A program made the translations under genes and the position numbers. A DNA stretch of 64,000 bases from Agrobacterium tumefaciens (GTDB taxonomy: Bacteria; Pseudomonadota; Alphaproteobacteria; Rhizobiales; Rhizobiaceae), in contig NZ_JXQV01000004.1 in the NCBI RefSeq assembly GCF_000834635.1, positions 264,371 through 328,370 on the forward strand, read 5' to 3'. Under the pieces are notes generated by a model that saw only the letters and a list, made by a program, of their open reading frames with translations, had not been told where the DNA came from and ran no database searches. Every line of letters begins with the position of its first letter. Positions within the stretch are counted from its first letter, which is position 1. Shown piece by piece: positions 8,374 through 16,985 of the stretch.

Positions 8374-9951
8374 TTATTCCCACTCGATCGTGCCCGGTGG
8401 CTTGCTCGTCACGTCATAGACGACGCGGTTGATGCCCTTGACTTCGTTGATGATGCGGGTTGCCGCACGTCCCAAGAAGTTCATGTCGTAGGGGTAGAAG
8501 TCTGCCGTCATGCCGTCCACGGAGGTCACGGCGCGCAGCGCGCAGACGAAGTCATAGGTGCGGTAGTCGCCCATGACGCCAACGGTCTGAACCGGCAACA
8601 GCACGGCAAAAGCCTGCCAGATCGTGTCGTAGAGACCGGCCTTGCGGATTTCGTCGAGATAGACGGCGTCTGCCTTGCGCAGAATGTCGAGTTTTTCGCG
8701 TGTCACGACGCCGGGGCAGCGGATGGCAAGGCCCGGGCCGGGGAAGGGGTGGCGACCGATGAAGCTTTCGGGCAGGCCAAGCTCGCGGCCAAGCGCGCGC
8801 ACTTCATCCTTGAACAGTTCACGAAGCGGCTCCACCAGCTTCATGTTCATGCGCTCTGGAAGACCGCCGACATTATGGTGGCTCTTGATGGTCACAGACG
8901 GACCGCCGGAGAAGGACACGCTTTCGATCACGTCTGGATAGAGCGTGCCCTGCGCCAGAAACGCCGGTGCGCCCTTGCCGTCGGAGGCGATCTTGGCGGC
9001 TTCGGCTTCGAATGTCTCGATGAAAAGGCGGCCGATGGTCTTGCGCTTCACTTCCGGGTCGGAAACGCCAGCCAGTTCCGTCAGGAACAGGTCGGAGGCG
9101 TCCACATGCACCAGCGGAATGTTGTAATGGTCGCGGAACATGCCCACAACCTGATCGCTTTCGCCCATGCGCATCATGCCGTGGTCAACATAAATGCAGG
9201 TCAGCTGGTCGCCGATAGCCTCATGAATGAGAACGGCTGCAACGGAGGAATCCACGCCGCCGGAAAGGCCGCAGATCACGCGCTCGCTGCCCACCTGCTC
9301 ACGAATCTTGCGGATCATCTCGGCGCGGTAGGCGGCCATGGTCCAGTCGGATTTCAGGCCGACGATCTTGTGCACGAAGTTGGACAGAAGCTTTGCGCCA
9401 TCAGGCGTGTGCATCACTTCCGGGTGGAACATGGTGGTGTAGTAGCGGCGCTCTTCATTGACGGCGATGGCAAATGGCGCGTTTTCGGATGTCGCGGCCA
9501 CTTCGAAACCATGCGGCAGTTGCGTTACGCGGTCGCCATGGCTCATCCAGACGGGGTAACGATTGCCCACATCCCAGAAGCCATCAAACAGCGGGCTTGC
9601 CTTCTTGATCTCGATATCAGCGCGGCCGAATTCTGCCGCATGTCCGCCTTCAACCGTGCCGCCCAGCTGCGTGCACAGCGTTTGCTGGCCATAGCAGATA
9701 CCGAGGATCGGGATCCCGGAATCGAACACCGCCTGCGGTGCGCGCGGGCTTCCCTCTGCCGTGACCGATGCCGGGCCGCCGGAGAAAATCACGCCCTTCG
9801 GCTTCAGCGTCTCAAACGCATCGCTTGCGTTCTGGAACGGATGGATTTCACAATAAACTCCGGCCTCGCGAACACGGCGCGCAATAAGCTGCGTCACCTG
9901 GCTGCCGAAATCGATGATGAGGATGCTGTCGGGATGGGCTATCTGGGTCAT
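8374..9951 (-). CDS. guaA: GMP synthase (glutamine-hydrolysing)
   Basis: 525 residues. GuaA converts XMP, ATP and glutamine to GMP, the last step of guanine nucleotide synthesis. An N-terminal class I glutaminase domain (nucleophile Cys in [12 protein letters not shown]) is followed by the ATP pyrophosphatase domain with P-loop [11 protein letters not shown] and the C-terminal dimerisation domain ending GTIEWE, as in all GuaA proteins. The start [18 protein letters not shown] is standard. It has its own terminator and no close partner downstream. Confidence 0.97.
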   Translation of the reverse strand: MTQIAHPDSILIIDFGSQVTQLIARRVREAGVYCEIHPFQNASDAFETLKPKGVIFSGGPASVTAEGSPRAPQAVFDSGIPILGICYGQQTLCTQLGGTVEGGHAAEFGRADIEIKKASPLFDGFWDVGNRYPVWMSHGDRVTQLPHGFEVAATSENAPFAIAVNEERRYYTTMFHPEVMHTPDGAKLLSNFVHKIVGLKSDWTMAAYRAEMIRKIREQVGSERVICGLSGGVDSSVAAVLIHEAIGDQLTCIYVDHGMMRMGESDQVVGMFRDHYNIPLVHVDASDLFLTELAGVSDPEVKRKTIGRLFIETFEAEAAKIASDGKGAPAFLAQGTLYPDVIESVSFSGGPSVTIKSHHNVGGLPERMNMKLVEPLRELFKDEVRALGRELGLPESFIGRHPFPGPGLAIRCPGVVTREKLDILRKADAVYLDEIRKAGLYDTIWQAFAVLLPVQTVGVMGDYRTYDFVCALRAVTSVDGMTADFYPYDMNFLGRAATRIINEVKGINRVVYDVTSKPPGTIEWE

Positions 9952-10035
9952 GGCGAGCCTTTAAAGAAATACGGTGCTTTAGGCAACCCGTGATATGGCC
10001 TGAAAAGCCAGAAATTGCGCCATCAGGCAAGTGGT

Positions 10036-10674
10036 TCAGAGCGAAATGCTGCCATCTTCCACGGCGCGGCAGAGCCTGTCCACCGCTTGCGCCAGTTTCT
10101 CGTCGATCACATGCAGATAGGCGGTCCAGTCAGAAATATGGTGCACATCCGCCTTGCCATCCGATATGCCACGCAGACCGATCAGCGCAACATCGAAACG
10201 CTGGCAGGCCCGCAGCAGAGCAAACGTCTCCATCTCCACCATATCGGCATCGACAGTGTCATAGGCGGCACCCGAGACGACATTCGCGCCCGTGGAAAGT
10301 CGGGCGCCAGCGATGCCTGGAATTTGCAAGGGTAGCGAAATTTCGGCAGGCAGATCGAGAAACGGCGTGCGGCCTTTCTCAAAGCCGAAGGCAGACGCAT
10401 CCATATCCCGGTAGGACACGGAAGTGGCCTGATAGACCTCGGCCTGCTCCAGTGTGCGAGATCCCGCCGAGCCGAGGGAGATGACCAGGTGAGGCAGGGC
10501 ATTGTCCGCCTGAAGTCTTGCGAGGGTCGAGGCCAGCGTCACAGCCGCTTCCACCGGTCCGACACCCGCCATCAACGGCTTGAAGCGGGCCTGCAGGTGA
10601 GGTCCATATTCGGCATCCGCTGCCATAACGAACAACAGCCGCTTGCCCGCCACGTCTACAATCTCAAAACTCAT
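10036..10674 (-). CDS. mtnN: 5'-methylthioadenosine/S-adenosylhomocysteine nucleosidase family
   Basis: 212 residues of the PNP/UDP phosphorylase fold. GVGPVEAAVTLASTLA (substrate loop), VISLGSAGS, DMVEMETFALLRACQ (the ribose-binding VEMET motif) and GISDGKADVH are in family order. Such enzymes cleave MTA and SAH to adenine and a thioribose, recycling products of methylation and of autoinducer synthesis. Its ATG overlaps the stop of the upstream thioesterase gene by four bases, implying translational coupling. Exact substrate preference is by homology. Confidence 0.87.
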   Translation of the reverse strand: MSFEIVDVAGKRLLFVMAADAEYGPHLQARFKPLMAGVGPVEAAVTLASTLARLQADNALPHLVISLGSAGSRTLEQAEVYQATSVSYRDMDASAFGFEKGRTPFLDLPAEISLPLQIPGIAGARLSTGANVVSGAAYDTVDADMVEMETFALLRACQRFDVALIGLRGISDGKADVHHISDWTAYLHVIDEKLAQAVDRLCRAVEDGSISL

Positions 10675-11120
10675 TCTTCAAAACCTTCCCGTCCCTTCAT
10701 CACCATCATCGTGCCGGTCATGGAGGCGATCAGCTTGGCAGGGCCGTCGGAGAGCGCATAGGCACGGCCATCGGCCACGATGATGTTGCTGCCGGGCTTG
10801 GTGATTTCACCACGAAACAGAAACCGCTCGCCCCGGCCTGGAGACATGAGGTTGACCTTGAATTCGATTGTCAGCAAGGAGGCATCGGGTTCGATGATGG
10901 TGTAGGCGGCATAGGTGCAGGCTGTATCAAGGGCAGCGGCAATCACACCGGCATGCAAAATGCCGTGCTGCTGCGTCAGCTTGCGGTGAAATGGCAGTTC
11001 GATTTCCACTAGCCGGTGCTCAATGCGCGAAATCTCGGCCTTGATAGCCTGAACGACGCCCTGGCGCGCGAAGCTCTTTTCTATCCGCTGGCGAAAATCG
11101 CCGGGATCGATGAAATCCAT
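10671..11120 (-). CDS. PaaI-like hotdog thioesterase
   Basis: 149 residues. HRKLTQQHGILHAGVIAAALDTACTYAAYTII is the hotdog helix with the HGG-like active-site loop of the 4HBT/PaaI family, and the C-terminal half is the expected beta sheet. These enzymes hydrolyse acyl-CoA thioesters. The ATG at 11120 is chosen because AAGGAG lies about twelve bases upstream on the minus strand; a longer frame would add an unrelated basic leader. Translationally coupled to the nucleosidase by a four-base overlap. The acyl substrate is unknown. Confidence 0.85.
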   Translation of the reverse strand: MDFIDPGDFRQRIEKSFARQGVVQAIKAEISRIEHRLVEIELPFHRKLTQQHGILHAGVIAAALDTACTYAAYTIIEPDASLLTIEFKVNLMSPGRGERFLFRGEITKPGSNIIVADGRAYALSDGPAKLIASMTGTMMVMKGREGFEE

Positions 11121-11189
11121 TCCCCTGCCTCTCCTTGTCTTTGTCAAAACATGGCGTGCGACAGACCGCAAGGCAAGGGCGTGAGACGG

Positions 11190-11642
11190 TTAATTCAGAT
11201 AAACGATGCTGGCGTTCAAAAGCGTGGCAAAGGCCACCCACGCCGCATAGGGCACGAAAAGCCACATGGAAAGCCGGTCCCGCGTCGCCGTCATGATGAT
11301 GAAGGCGATGACGCAGATCAGCATGGGTACGATGAGGATGAGCGCGCCAACGGGGCTTTCCATGGTGAAGAAGATTGGCGACCACATGAAGTTGAGCAGC
11401 ATCTGGCTGCCCCACAGCTGCATGCGCCCGCCCATGCGGCTTTTCAGCCATGTGCGTGCACCGGCAATGCCGATCATCACGTAGAGAGCCGTCCACACCG
11501 GCCCGAAGATCCAGTTCGGCGGGTTGAAAAATGGTTTGTTCAGGGTTTGATACCAAGCCCCCGGAACATTGTTCATGCCAATAAGCGCACCAATGGCAAC
11601 GACGGCAACGATGAAAGCGATGTAGACGAGGGGCTTCTTCAT
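11190..11642 (-). CDS. tspO: TspO/MBR-family tryptophan-rich sensory protein
   Basis: 150 residues with five predicted membrane helices. The first loop and second helix, NKPFFNPPNWIFGPVWTALY, and the LLNFMWSPIFF stretch are TspO signatures. TspO proteins sit in the membrane and bind porphyrins and related tetrapyrroles; in alphaproteobacteria they tune photopigment and stress responses. The ATG at 11642 (MKKPLVYIAF) gives the normal length. It lies 50 bases after the DUF1513 gene on the same strand, next to an iron-related operon, which suits a porphyrin-binding protein. Confidence 0.93.
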   Translation of the reverse strand: MKKPLVYIAFIVAVVAIGALIGMNNVPGAWYQTLNKPFFNPPNWIFGPVWTALYVMIGIAGARTWLKSRMGGRMQLWGSQMLLNFMWSPIFFTMESPVGALILIVPMLICVIAFIIMTATRDRLSMWLFVPYAAWVAFATLLNASIVYLN

Positions 11643-11692
11643 GGACCATGAAATGCACAGAAAATGCTTTGGTTCCAGTGCCGTCAGCCAAT

Positions 11693-12784
11693 TCACCCGG
11701 CAAGCCTCACGATATGCTGGTCCCAGGCCACAAGGCTCGTCGCCGTGCCGAAATGTCCGTTATAGGATGATGTTACGACGCCATGCGGCGCCGCCGCCAC
11801 ACCCGCCGCTTCACTCAACGTAGTTTCGCGCAAAACCTTGCCGGTCTTCTCATCCAACGTCACCGCCACATTGCCGTTGGGCGATGTGACGCCGATGACG
11901 CCATCCCGCCTGTTCACGGCAATCGCGCCGACATAGTTCGCCAGCCGTGTCGTCGTCTCCTCAGGCAGATCGAGGAATTTGAGATCGTCGCCTTTGGAAA
12001 AATGCCCGATCAGCGGCGGCAGAGCATTGCGTGGGCCTTCATACTGGCAGGCAAACCAGATGCGCCCGTCACGGCCAAGATCCACATGGCGGGTTGAAAG
12101 CTGGCTCAGGTTCTTGGCAAGGCCATGTTTCTGTATCAGTCGCCCCGTTGCGGCATCTAGCAGCACCAGCGAGGGCTCCATCGTGTCGATATTGAGTTTG
12201 GTGCGCCCGAAATCCGGATCGGTCTCGATGCCACCATTGGCGATGATGATCATCTTGCCATCGTCGCTGACGGTCATGTCATGGGTGCCGATGCCCCGCG
12301 CACTGTATTCGCCGATGCGTCGAAAGCCGTCCCGCGCATCGTAGAGACCGATCACGCCGCGATTCTGATCGAAGTCATTCTCGCTGGCGTAAAGAATGGA
12401 GCCGTCAGGCGAGAACTGTCCGTGGCCATAGAAATGCCGGTTCTCAGGCGTGTGCATGACGATGGGCTCGCGCTTTCGGGCCGGATCAAACGCCATGAAA
12501 AACGTGCCGGGTCTGCGCGCAAAGGCAACCGTCATCCCGGTTACGTGGCTGGTTGCCATGCCGTGCGCGCGGGCTGGCAATGGCATGCGCTCAACGATCT
12601 CTCCGGCTTCAGTCACCGTCGCAACCCCGTAGGAGCCATCGCGGGCACGGAAAGCCGAGGCAAAAACCGCATCCGCTCGCTCAAGCGCATAGAGGGACCG
12701 CGGCGCAAGGCCAGCCAGAAATGGCACGCCTGCCGCCTTGATGAAGCTGCGCCGGTCAATCAGCAGCCGTTTGTCGCGAGCCAC
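11693..12784 (-). CDS. DUF1513 protein with Tat signal (iron-operon partner)
   Basis: 363 residues. A twin-arginine signal, DRRSFIKAAG (Arg11-Arg12) followed by a hydrophobic stretch, points to folded export to the periplasm. The rest has repeated short strands (for example GHGQFSPDGSILYASEND and LVLLDAATGRLIQKHGLAKN) typical of a beta-propeller, as in the DUF1513 family. It is the last gene of the imelysin/DUF1111/imelysin/DUF1513 set, three bases after the second imelysin. Role in iron handling is inferred from this linkage. Confidence 0.85.
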   Translation of the reverse strand: MARDKRLLIDRRSFIKAAGVPFLAGLAPRSLYALERADAVFASAFRARDGSYGVATVTEAGEIVERMPLPARAHGMATSHVTGMTVAFARRPGTFFMAFDPARKREPIVMHTPENRHFYGHGQFSPDGSILYASENDFDQNRGVIGLYDARDGFRRIGEYSARGIGTHDMTVSDDGKMIIIANGGIETDPDFGRTKLNIDTMEPSLVLLDAATGRLIQKHGLAKNLSQLSTRHVDLGRDGRIWFACQYEGPRNALPPLIGHFSKGDDLKFLDLPEETTTRLANYVGAIAVNRRDGVIGVTSPNGNVAVTLDEKTGKVLRETTLSEAAGVAAAPHGVVTSSYNGHFGTATSLVAWDQHIVRLAG

Positions 12785-12787
12785 TGT

Positions 12788-13909
12788 TCAGTCTCCGTCC
12801 GAAAAGGAAAAGCCGGAGCTGAGCCCGATGGCGCCACCATACTGGTCGTTGATGCGGTAGATCATATCCTTGCCATTCAGCAGCATATAATCGACCTTTG
12901 CGCGCTCCTTGTCGTCGGCAAGTGCCTTTTCCACGTCAGGCTCGATTGTGCCTGCAACACGGACCATGGACTTGGCGATGAAATCGATGGAGCCGATGAT
13001 GGAACGCTGATCCGGCGGCAAAAGATCGCTCATCTGCGCCGTGTGCATCAAGCGCTGCACGGCAGCAATATTGGTGCCAATGCTCATCCATGTCAGGCCA
13101 GAGCGCAAATAGATCGCGGTGCGCGGAAATTTCGCATTGTCAGGCCCCTTGTAAAAGGTCTCGATGCGCTTGTCGCGAATGTCTTCGGAGGCGTGCACCA
13201 GAATGCCGAGCAGCGCCACCAGTGCTTCCCGCTCATCGCGGAACACCGGATTGTCCGGCCCCGGCTCCTTCCAGTGTTTCGCCGTGCCATCAGGTGCATT
13301 CCACAGGTCGGAAAGCTCAACGCCAATATTGGCAATGTTACCAGCAATGGCCGCGCCATATCGGCAGCGAAAGCTGTTCTTCTGCTTCAGCGCGTCATCT
13401 GCACCGGTGCCGTAAAGAACATATTCCAGCGCGCCGAAGCCTTGGGCCGCAACGCTTTTTGCGCGCAGGCCTTGTGGCGTGGTGACGCTTTCGTCCTTAT
13501 CGACAAGATATTTCTGCACCTGCTTGAGGCCGAGGCCCTTCTTGTCGGGATAATAAAGCACACGCTCAAAACGGTTCTGTTCGATCACGGGACCAACCCG
13601 CACGATCTCGATGGCAGACCATGCGCCTGCCGCCTCTGTAAAGCCCGCTTTCGCAGCGGTCACCGTGTCTGCCGAAGGTGCGGCACACAGCGCCTGCATC
13701 TTGCCTTCCAGCGCCTTGGCACGATCGCGGAAACCATCATAGCCGGGCCGGATGAAACCATCGACCGCCCTAGTCATCACCGAGCGTATCTTGACCGGGT
13801 CAAGCGGCGGCGGTGGCATCAGCTCCACATCCTGCGCCAATGCCGTGCCGAAGCTCAGCAGAAAGGCCAGCGGCAGAAGCATGTGGGAGGGTCGCATCGC
13901 TATTGTCAT
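12788..13909 (-). CDS. Imelysin-family periplasmic protein, motif-degenerate copy
   Basis: 373 residues with an N-terminal signal peptide (MRPSHMLLPLAFLLSFGTALAQ region) and an imelysin-like domain of alpha helices. The family motif GxHxxE appears as GFGALE in AQGFGALEYVLYG, so the His is replaced by Gly. The ATG at 13909 overlaps the TGA of the DUF1111 gene by one base. Imelysins (peptidase M75, IrpA/EfeO relatives) are iron-regulated periplasmic or outer-membrane proteins thought to bind or capture iron. Loss of the His suggests a changed or partner role. Confidence 0.88.
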   Translation of the reverse strand: MTIAMRPSHMLLPLAFLLSFGTALAQDVELMPPPPLDPVKIRSVMTRAVDGFIRPGYDGFRDRAKALEGKMQALCAAPSADTVTAAKAGFTEAAGAWSAIEIVRVGPVIEQNRFERVLYYPDKKGLGLKQVQKYLVDKDESVTTPQGLRAKSVAAQGFGALEYVLYGTGADDALKQKNSFRCRYGAAIAGNIANIGVELSDLWNAPDGTAKHWKEPGPDNPVFRDEREALVALLGILVHASEDIRDKRIETFYKGPDNAKFPRTAIYLRSGLTWMSIGTNIAAVQRLMHTAQMSDLLPPDQRSIIGSIDFIAKSMVRVAGTIEPDVEKALADDKERAKVDYMLLNGKDMIYRINDQYGGAIGLSSGFSFSDGD

Positions 13910-15408
13910 CAAAGGGACTCCAGAAAACTCAGCAAAGCCTGCCGGTCAGGCTTTTGCAAGGCAGCAAAGGCGTCACGCGCCTTTTGCGCCTCGCCACCAT
14001 GCCATAAAATCGCTTCGGTCAGGCTGCGCGCCCGCCCGTCATGCAGATAAAAGCCATTACCATTCACGGCTTGCGTCAGGCCGATGCCCCAGAGCGGCTG
14101 CGTGCGCCATTCGCTTCCGCTTGCCTCACCCACCTGCTGCCCGTCGCTGAGACCCTCGCCCATATCGTGCAACAGAAAATCCGAATAGGGCCAGATCAGT
14201 TGGAACGAATGCAGCGGGTCTGCGGCATCGCGCTTCGTCACGAATTTCGGCGTGTGGCAGGCGGCGCATCCGGCCTGATAAAACTGCTGCTTGCCTCGCA
14301 GCATAGCCGGATCATCCACGTTGCGGCGCGCAGGCACAGCCAGATTTTCGGTGTAGAAGGTCATGAGGTCGAGCACGGGGGAGGGCGCTTCCACATCGCC
14401 CAGCCGTTTCTGCACACCCGTCGGCAGGGCTAGACAATCCGCCTGCCTTTGCGTGCAGTCACCAAAAGCATTGGGCAGATCGGGTGAGGATATGCCGATA
14501 TCGTGCGATAGCGCATTGGCGGCCTGATCGCGCACGCTGGCATTCTGCGCCTTCCAGCCGAAGCGCCCGAGCTTCACCACCCCGCTGCGGTGGTCGCGCA
14601 CCCATGCCGGTCTTCCTGATACCTCTCCACCGGGTCTGGCGCCCGCCAGAATATCCTCATCCGCAATGGCTTCGATCAATCCCAGACCAAGGGTCGGCTG
14701 CGCGATGCGGGGCGAAAGCGTCGTGTCATCGCCAAGCGGCCCATAATTCAACCCTGATATGCCGTAGGAGGGTTTGCGCAGCGAAACAACCTCGCCACCC
14801 GGCAAGGTCACGCTTTGCTCGGCGTAAGTCACTGACAGTTTTCCTTCAGCCTTCAAGCCCGGAACAGCCTGGTTCTGAAGCTGGCCGCCATAGGTCGCGT
14901 CGGGAAAGTTCACAACCGCATGGCTGCGAATTGCAGCCCTCTCGTCGTCTGTGCGGGCAGGGCGTGCCAGCCGCAGAAACATCGAAACGGCATCTTCGCC
15001 GCCCACAGGCGGACGCCCGCGACCATCCTTGATGTGGCAGGTCTGGCAGGAGCGCGCATTGTAAAGCGGCCCCAGCCCGTCAGAGGCCTGCGTGGACGAT
15101 GGCGAGGACACCCACAGCTTCTGAAACAGCGCGTTGCCCAGCTTGAAATCCTGCCCACGCTCAAAGCCCATATTGGCTGAGGGTTGCGAGAAGGGGTCCA
15201 CCGTTGCCGTCGTCGTCGCTGCACCGGCGGACATGGCCTCGAAGGGTTCTGCCTTGGAAAAATCAGTGGTGAGCTGCGTGACCTGACGCACACGTTTCAG
15301 GTCATCGGGGGCTATGTCGCGGCGTGGCACGTCTTCGGCAAAGGCGATGCCGCCCGCGGCCAAAGCAAGCAGCACGCCGGAGAGACAGAGCCTGAGCGCC
15401 GATCTCAT
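13909..15408 (-). CDS. Di-haem c-type cytochrome of the DUF1111 (thiol oxidoreductase-like) family
   Basis: 499 residues with a signal peptide and two CxxCH haem c attachment sites: CQTCH near residue 121 and CAACH near residue 381. Layout and length match DUF1111 proteins that accompany imelysins. Periplasmic electron transfer, possibly oxidising or reducing iron for its neighbours, is inference. ATG at 15408 is preferred over an in-frame TTG three codons upstream. Stop and next start overlap by one base, so the operon is tightly coupled. Confidence 0.88.
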   Translation of the reverse strand: MRSALRLCLSGVLLALAAGGIAFAEDVPRRDIAPDDLKRVRQVTQLTTDFSKAEPFEAMSAGAATTTATVDPFSQPSANMGFERGQDFKLGNALFQKLWVSSPSSTQASDGLGPLYNARSCQTCHIKDGRGRPPVGGEDAVSMFLRLARPARTDDERAAIRSHAVVNFPDATYGGQLQNQAVPGLKAEGKLSVTYAEQSVTLPGGEVVSLRKPSYGISGLNYGPLGDDTTLSPRIAQPTLGLGLIEAIADEDILAGARPGGEVSGRPAWVRDHRSGVVKLGRFGWKAQNASVRDQAANALSHDIGISSPDLPNAFGDCTQRQADCLALPTGVQKRLGDVEAPSPVLDLMTFYTENLAVPARRNVDDPAMLRGKQQFYQAGCAACHTPKFVTKRDAADPLHSFQLIWPYSDFLLHDMGEGLSDGQQVGEASGSEWRTQPLWGIGLTQAVNGNGFYLHDGRARSLTEAILWHGGEAQKARDAFAALQKPDRQALLSFLESL

Positions 15409-15514
15409 AACAGGCAACCGGCAGGCCGCGCCTGATCCGCATCAGCTCTGTGATGTCTGCATCTGAGAGATTGCGCTCTTCGCAAAATGGTCCGCCTGCA
15501 ACGCTTTTGAATAG

Positions 15515-15541
15515 GAGGCCGCGTGTCATCCACGCGGCCTC
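15515..15541 (-). other. Intra-operon stem-loop
   Basis: GAGGCCGCGTG (15515-15525) and CACGCGGCCTC (15531-15541) form a perfect 11-bp stem with a five-base loop between the first imelysin gene and the DUF1111 gene. No T run follows on the minus strand, so it more likely stabilises the upstream message or attenuates transcription than terminates it. Confidence 0.65.
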
Positions 15542-15551
15542 ATGATCGGGT

Positions 15552-16829
15552 CTATTTGAAGACGGCGTTCGGGCTGTCAAGGCTGTCTGAGCCTTCCAGC
15601 TGGATCTTGCCGAGATCAAGCGCAGCAATGACGCGCTCGATGGTCTTGGTCTGGTCCAGAAGCCCGTCAATGGCAGCCTGCACCACGGCGTTGCCATCCT
15701 TGTTGCCTTCGCCGATCATCTGGTCGTAGGCTTCAACGGTCTGGCCGCGCTTTTCCATCGCATGCATGGCGTCCAGCGTCTTGTTCAGCTTGGCCTGCAT
15801 TTCGCCGTCCAGCGTCTTGTCGCTTGCAGCAACCAGCTGCGAGAGCGAAGGTCCGCTCAGCTTTGTGCCATCAACGCGGGTATACTCACCCGTATAGGCC
15901 GAGGCGATGCCGATGGCGTCGTTGAGATGCGAATTGTAGGTGTTGTCGGAAAAGCAATCATGCTCTTCTTCAGGATCGTGCAGCAGAAGGCCAAGCTTCA
16001 TGCGCTCACCCGCCAGCTCGCCATAGGACAGAGAACCCATGCCGGTCAGGATGGCGGTGAGGCCCTGTTTCGGGTCGGCCTCGACAGCTTTCGCCGCCTC
16101 GCCGCCCGGCGCCCAGTTATCAGCCATTTCCTTGAGGTCGGCAACCAGCAACGTGGATGCTGCCTTCAGGTATTCCGCGCGGCGGTCGCAATGGCCACCG
16201 GTGCAGTTCTTCACGTCATAATCGGTATAGGGGCGGTTACCCGCACCTGCGCCGGTGCCGTTCAGATCCTGGCCCCAGAGCAGAAACTCGATGGCGTGGT
16301 AACCGGTGGTGACATTCGCTTCCACTTCGCCCGCTTCCGCAAGGCTGCGAATCAGCTCAGGCGTGATCTTGGAGGCATCCACCTCTTCGCCACCAACCTT
16401 GAGCTTGGTATTGGCAATGATGTTGGCGGTGTAAAGTTCGTTGTCGTCGCTTTCAGTGCCGTAGGAGCCGTCGACATAGTCGATCAGGCCTTCGTCCAGC
16501 GGCCAGGCGTTGACCTTGCCTTCCCACTCGTCAACGATCGGGTTGCCGAAGCGGTAGACTTCCGTCTGCTGGTAAGGCACGCGGGCCTTGATCCATGCCT
16601 CGCGGGCAGCCTTCAGATTGGCTTCGCTCGGGCTTGCGATCAGCGCGTCGATGGCTTTGTCCAGCGTCTGCGCTGTCAGCAGCGAGTCCTGATATTTGGC
16701 GTAGCCCAGTTCCGCATAATGCTTGACCACGGCGGCCGTGTCGGTCGCGGCCCGGGCTGGAATTGCGCTGAATGTCGCGGAAGCGGCCAGAAGTGCCAGG
16801 CTGGCACCCAAAATGGATTTGCGGAACAT
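15552..16829 (-). CDS. Imelysin-family iron-regulated periplasmic protein (IrpA-like)
   Basis: 425 residues. A clear signal peptide (MFRKSILGASLALLAASATF, cut after IPARA) precedes two imelysin repeats. The family motif is intact: GYHAIEFLLWGQD carries GxHxxE. Cys pairs near NCTGGHCDRR and HDCFSDN may form disulfides. First gene of the iron operon, behind an Irr-type box at 16913-16929. Imelysins are induced by iron limitation and believed to bind iron; proteolysis is not proven for the family. Confidence 0.92.
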   Translation of the reverse strand: MFRKSILGASLALLAASATFSAIPARAATDTAAVVKHYAELGYAKYQDSLLTAQTLDKAIDALIASPSEANLKAAREAWIKARVPYQQTEVYRFGNPIVDEWEGKVNAWPLDEGLIDYVDGSYGTESDDNELYTANIIANTKLKVGGEEVDASKITPELIRSLAEAGEVEANVTTGYHAIEFLLWGQDLNGTGAGAGNRPYTDYDVKNCTGGHCDRRAEYLKAASTLLVADLKEMADNWAPGGEAAKAVEADPKQGLTAILTGMGSLSYGELAGERMKLGLLLHDPEEEHDCFSDNTYNSHLNDAIGIASAYTGEYTRVDGTKLSGPSLSQLVAASDKTLDGEMQAKLNKTLDAMHAMEKRGQTVEAYDQMIGEGNKDGNAVVQAAIDGLLDQTKTIERVIAALDLGKIQLEGSDSLDSPNAVFK

Positions 16830-16912
16830 TATCTCTCCTCATCCAGCCCACTCGTAACGAGGCTGTGATGGCGAGTTCTGAACCAATCACAAACTTGTGT
16901 CAAATATTCTAG

Positions 16913-16929
16913 TTTAGAAATGTTCCAAG
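16913..16929. promoter_or_regulatory. Probable Irr (ICE) box before the imelysin operon
   Basis: TTTAGAA, three bases, then TTCCAAG matches the rhizobial iron control element TTTAGAA-N3-TTCTAAA at 12 of 14 positions. It sits 84-100 bases before the imelysin start. Irr binds such sites under iron limitation. The match is seen in the sequence; Irr control is inferred. Confidence 0.6.
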
Positions 16930-16985
16930 GGTGACATGCCAGCTTGAGATAGCATGTCAGACCATTTCGTATGGCACCGAAGATA

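Noticed and set aside
12281..14050. Long open plus-strand frame opposite the DUF1513 and imelysin genes.
   Set aside because: Mirror frame of GC-rich coding DNA; the minus-strand products are recognisable families.
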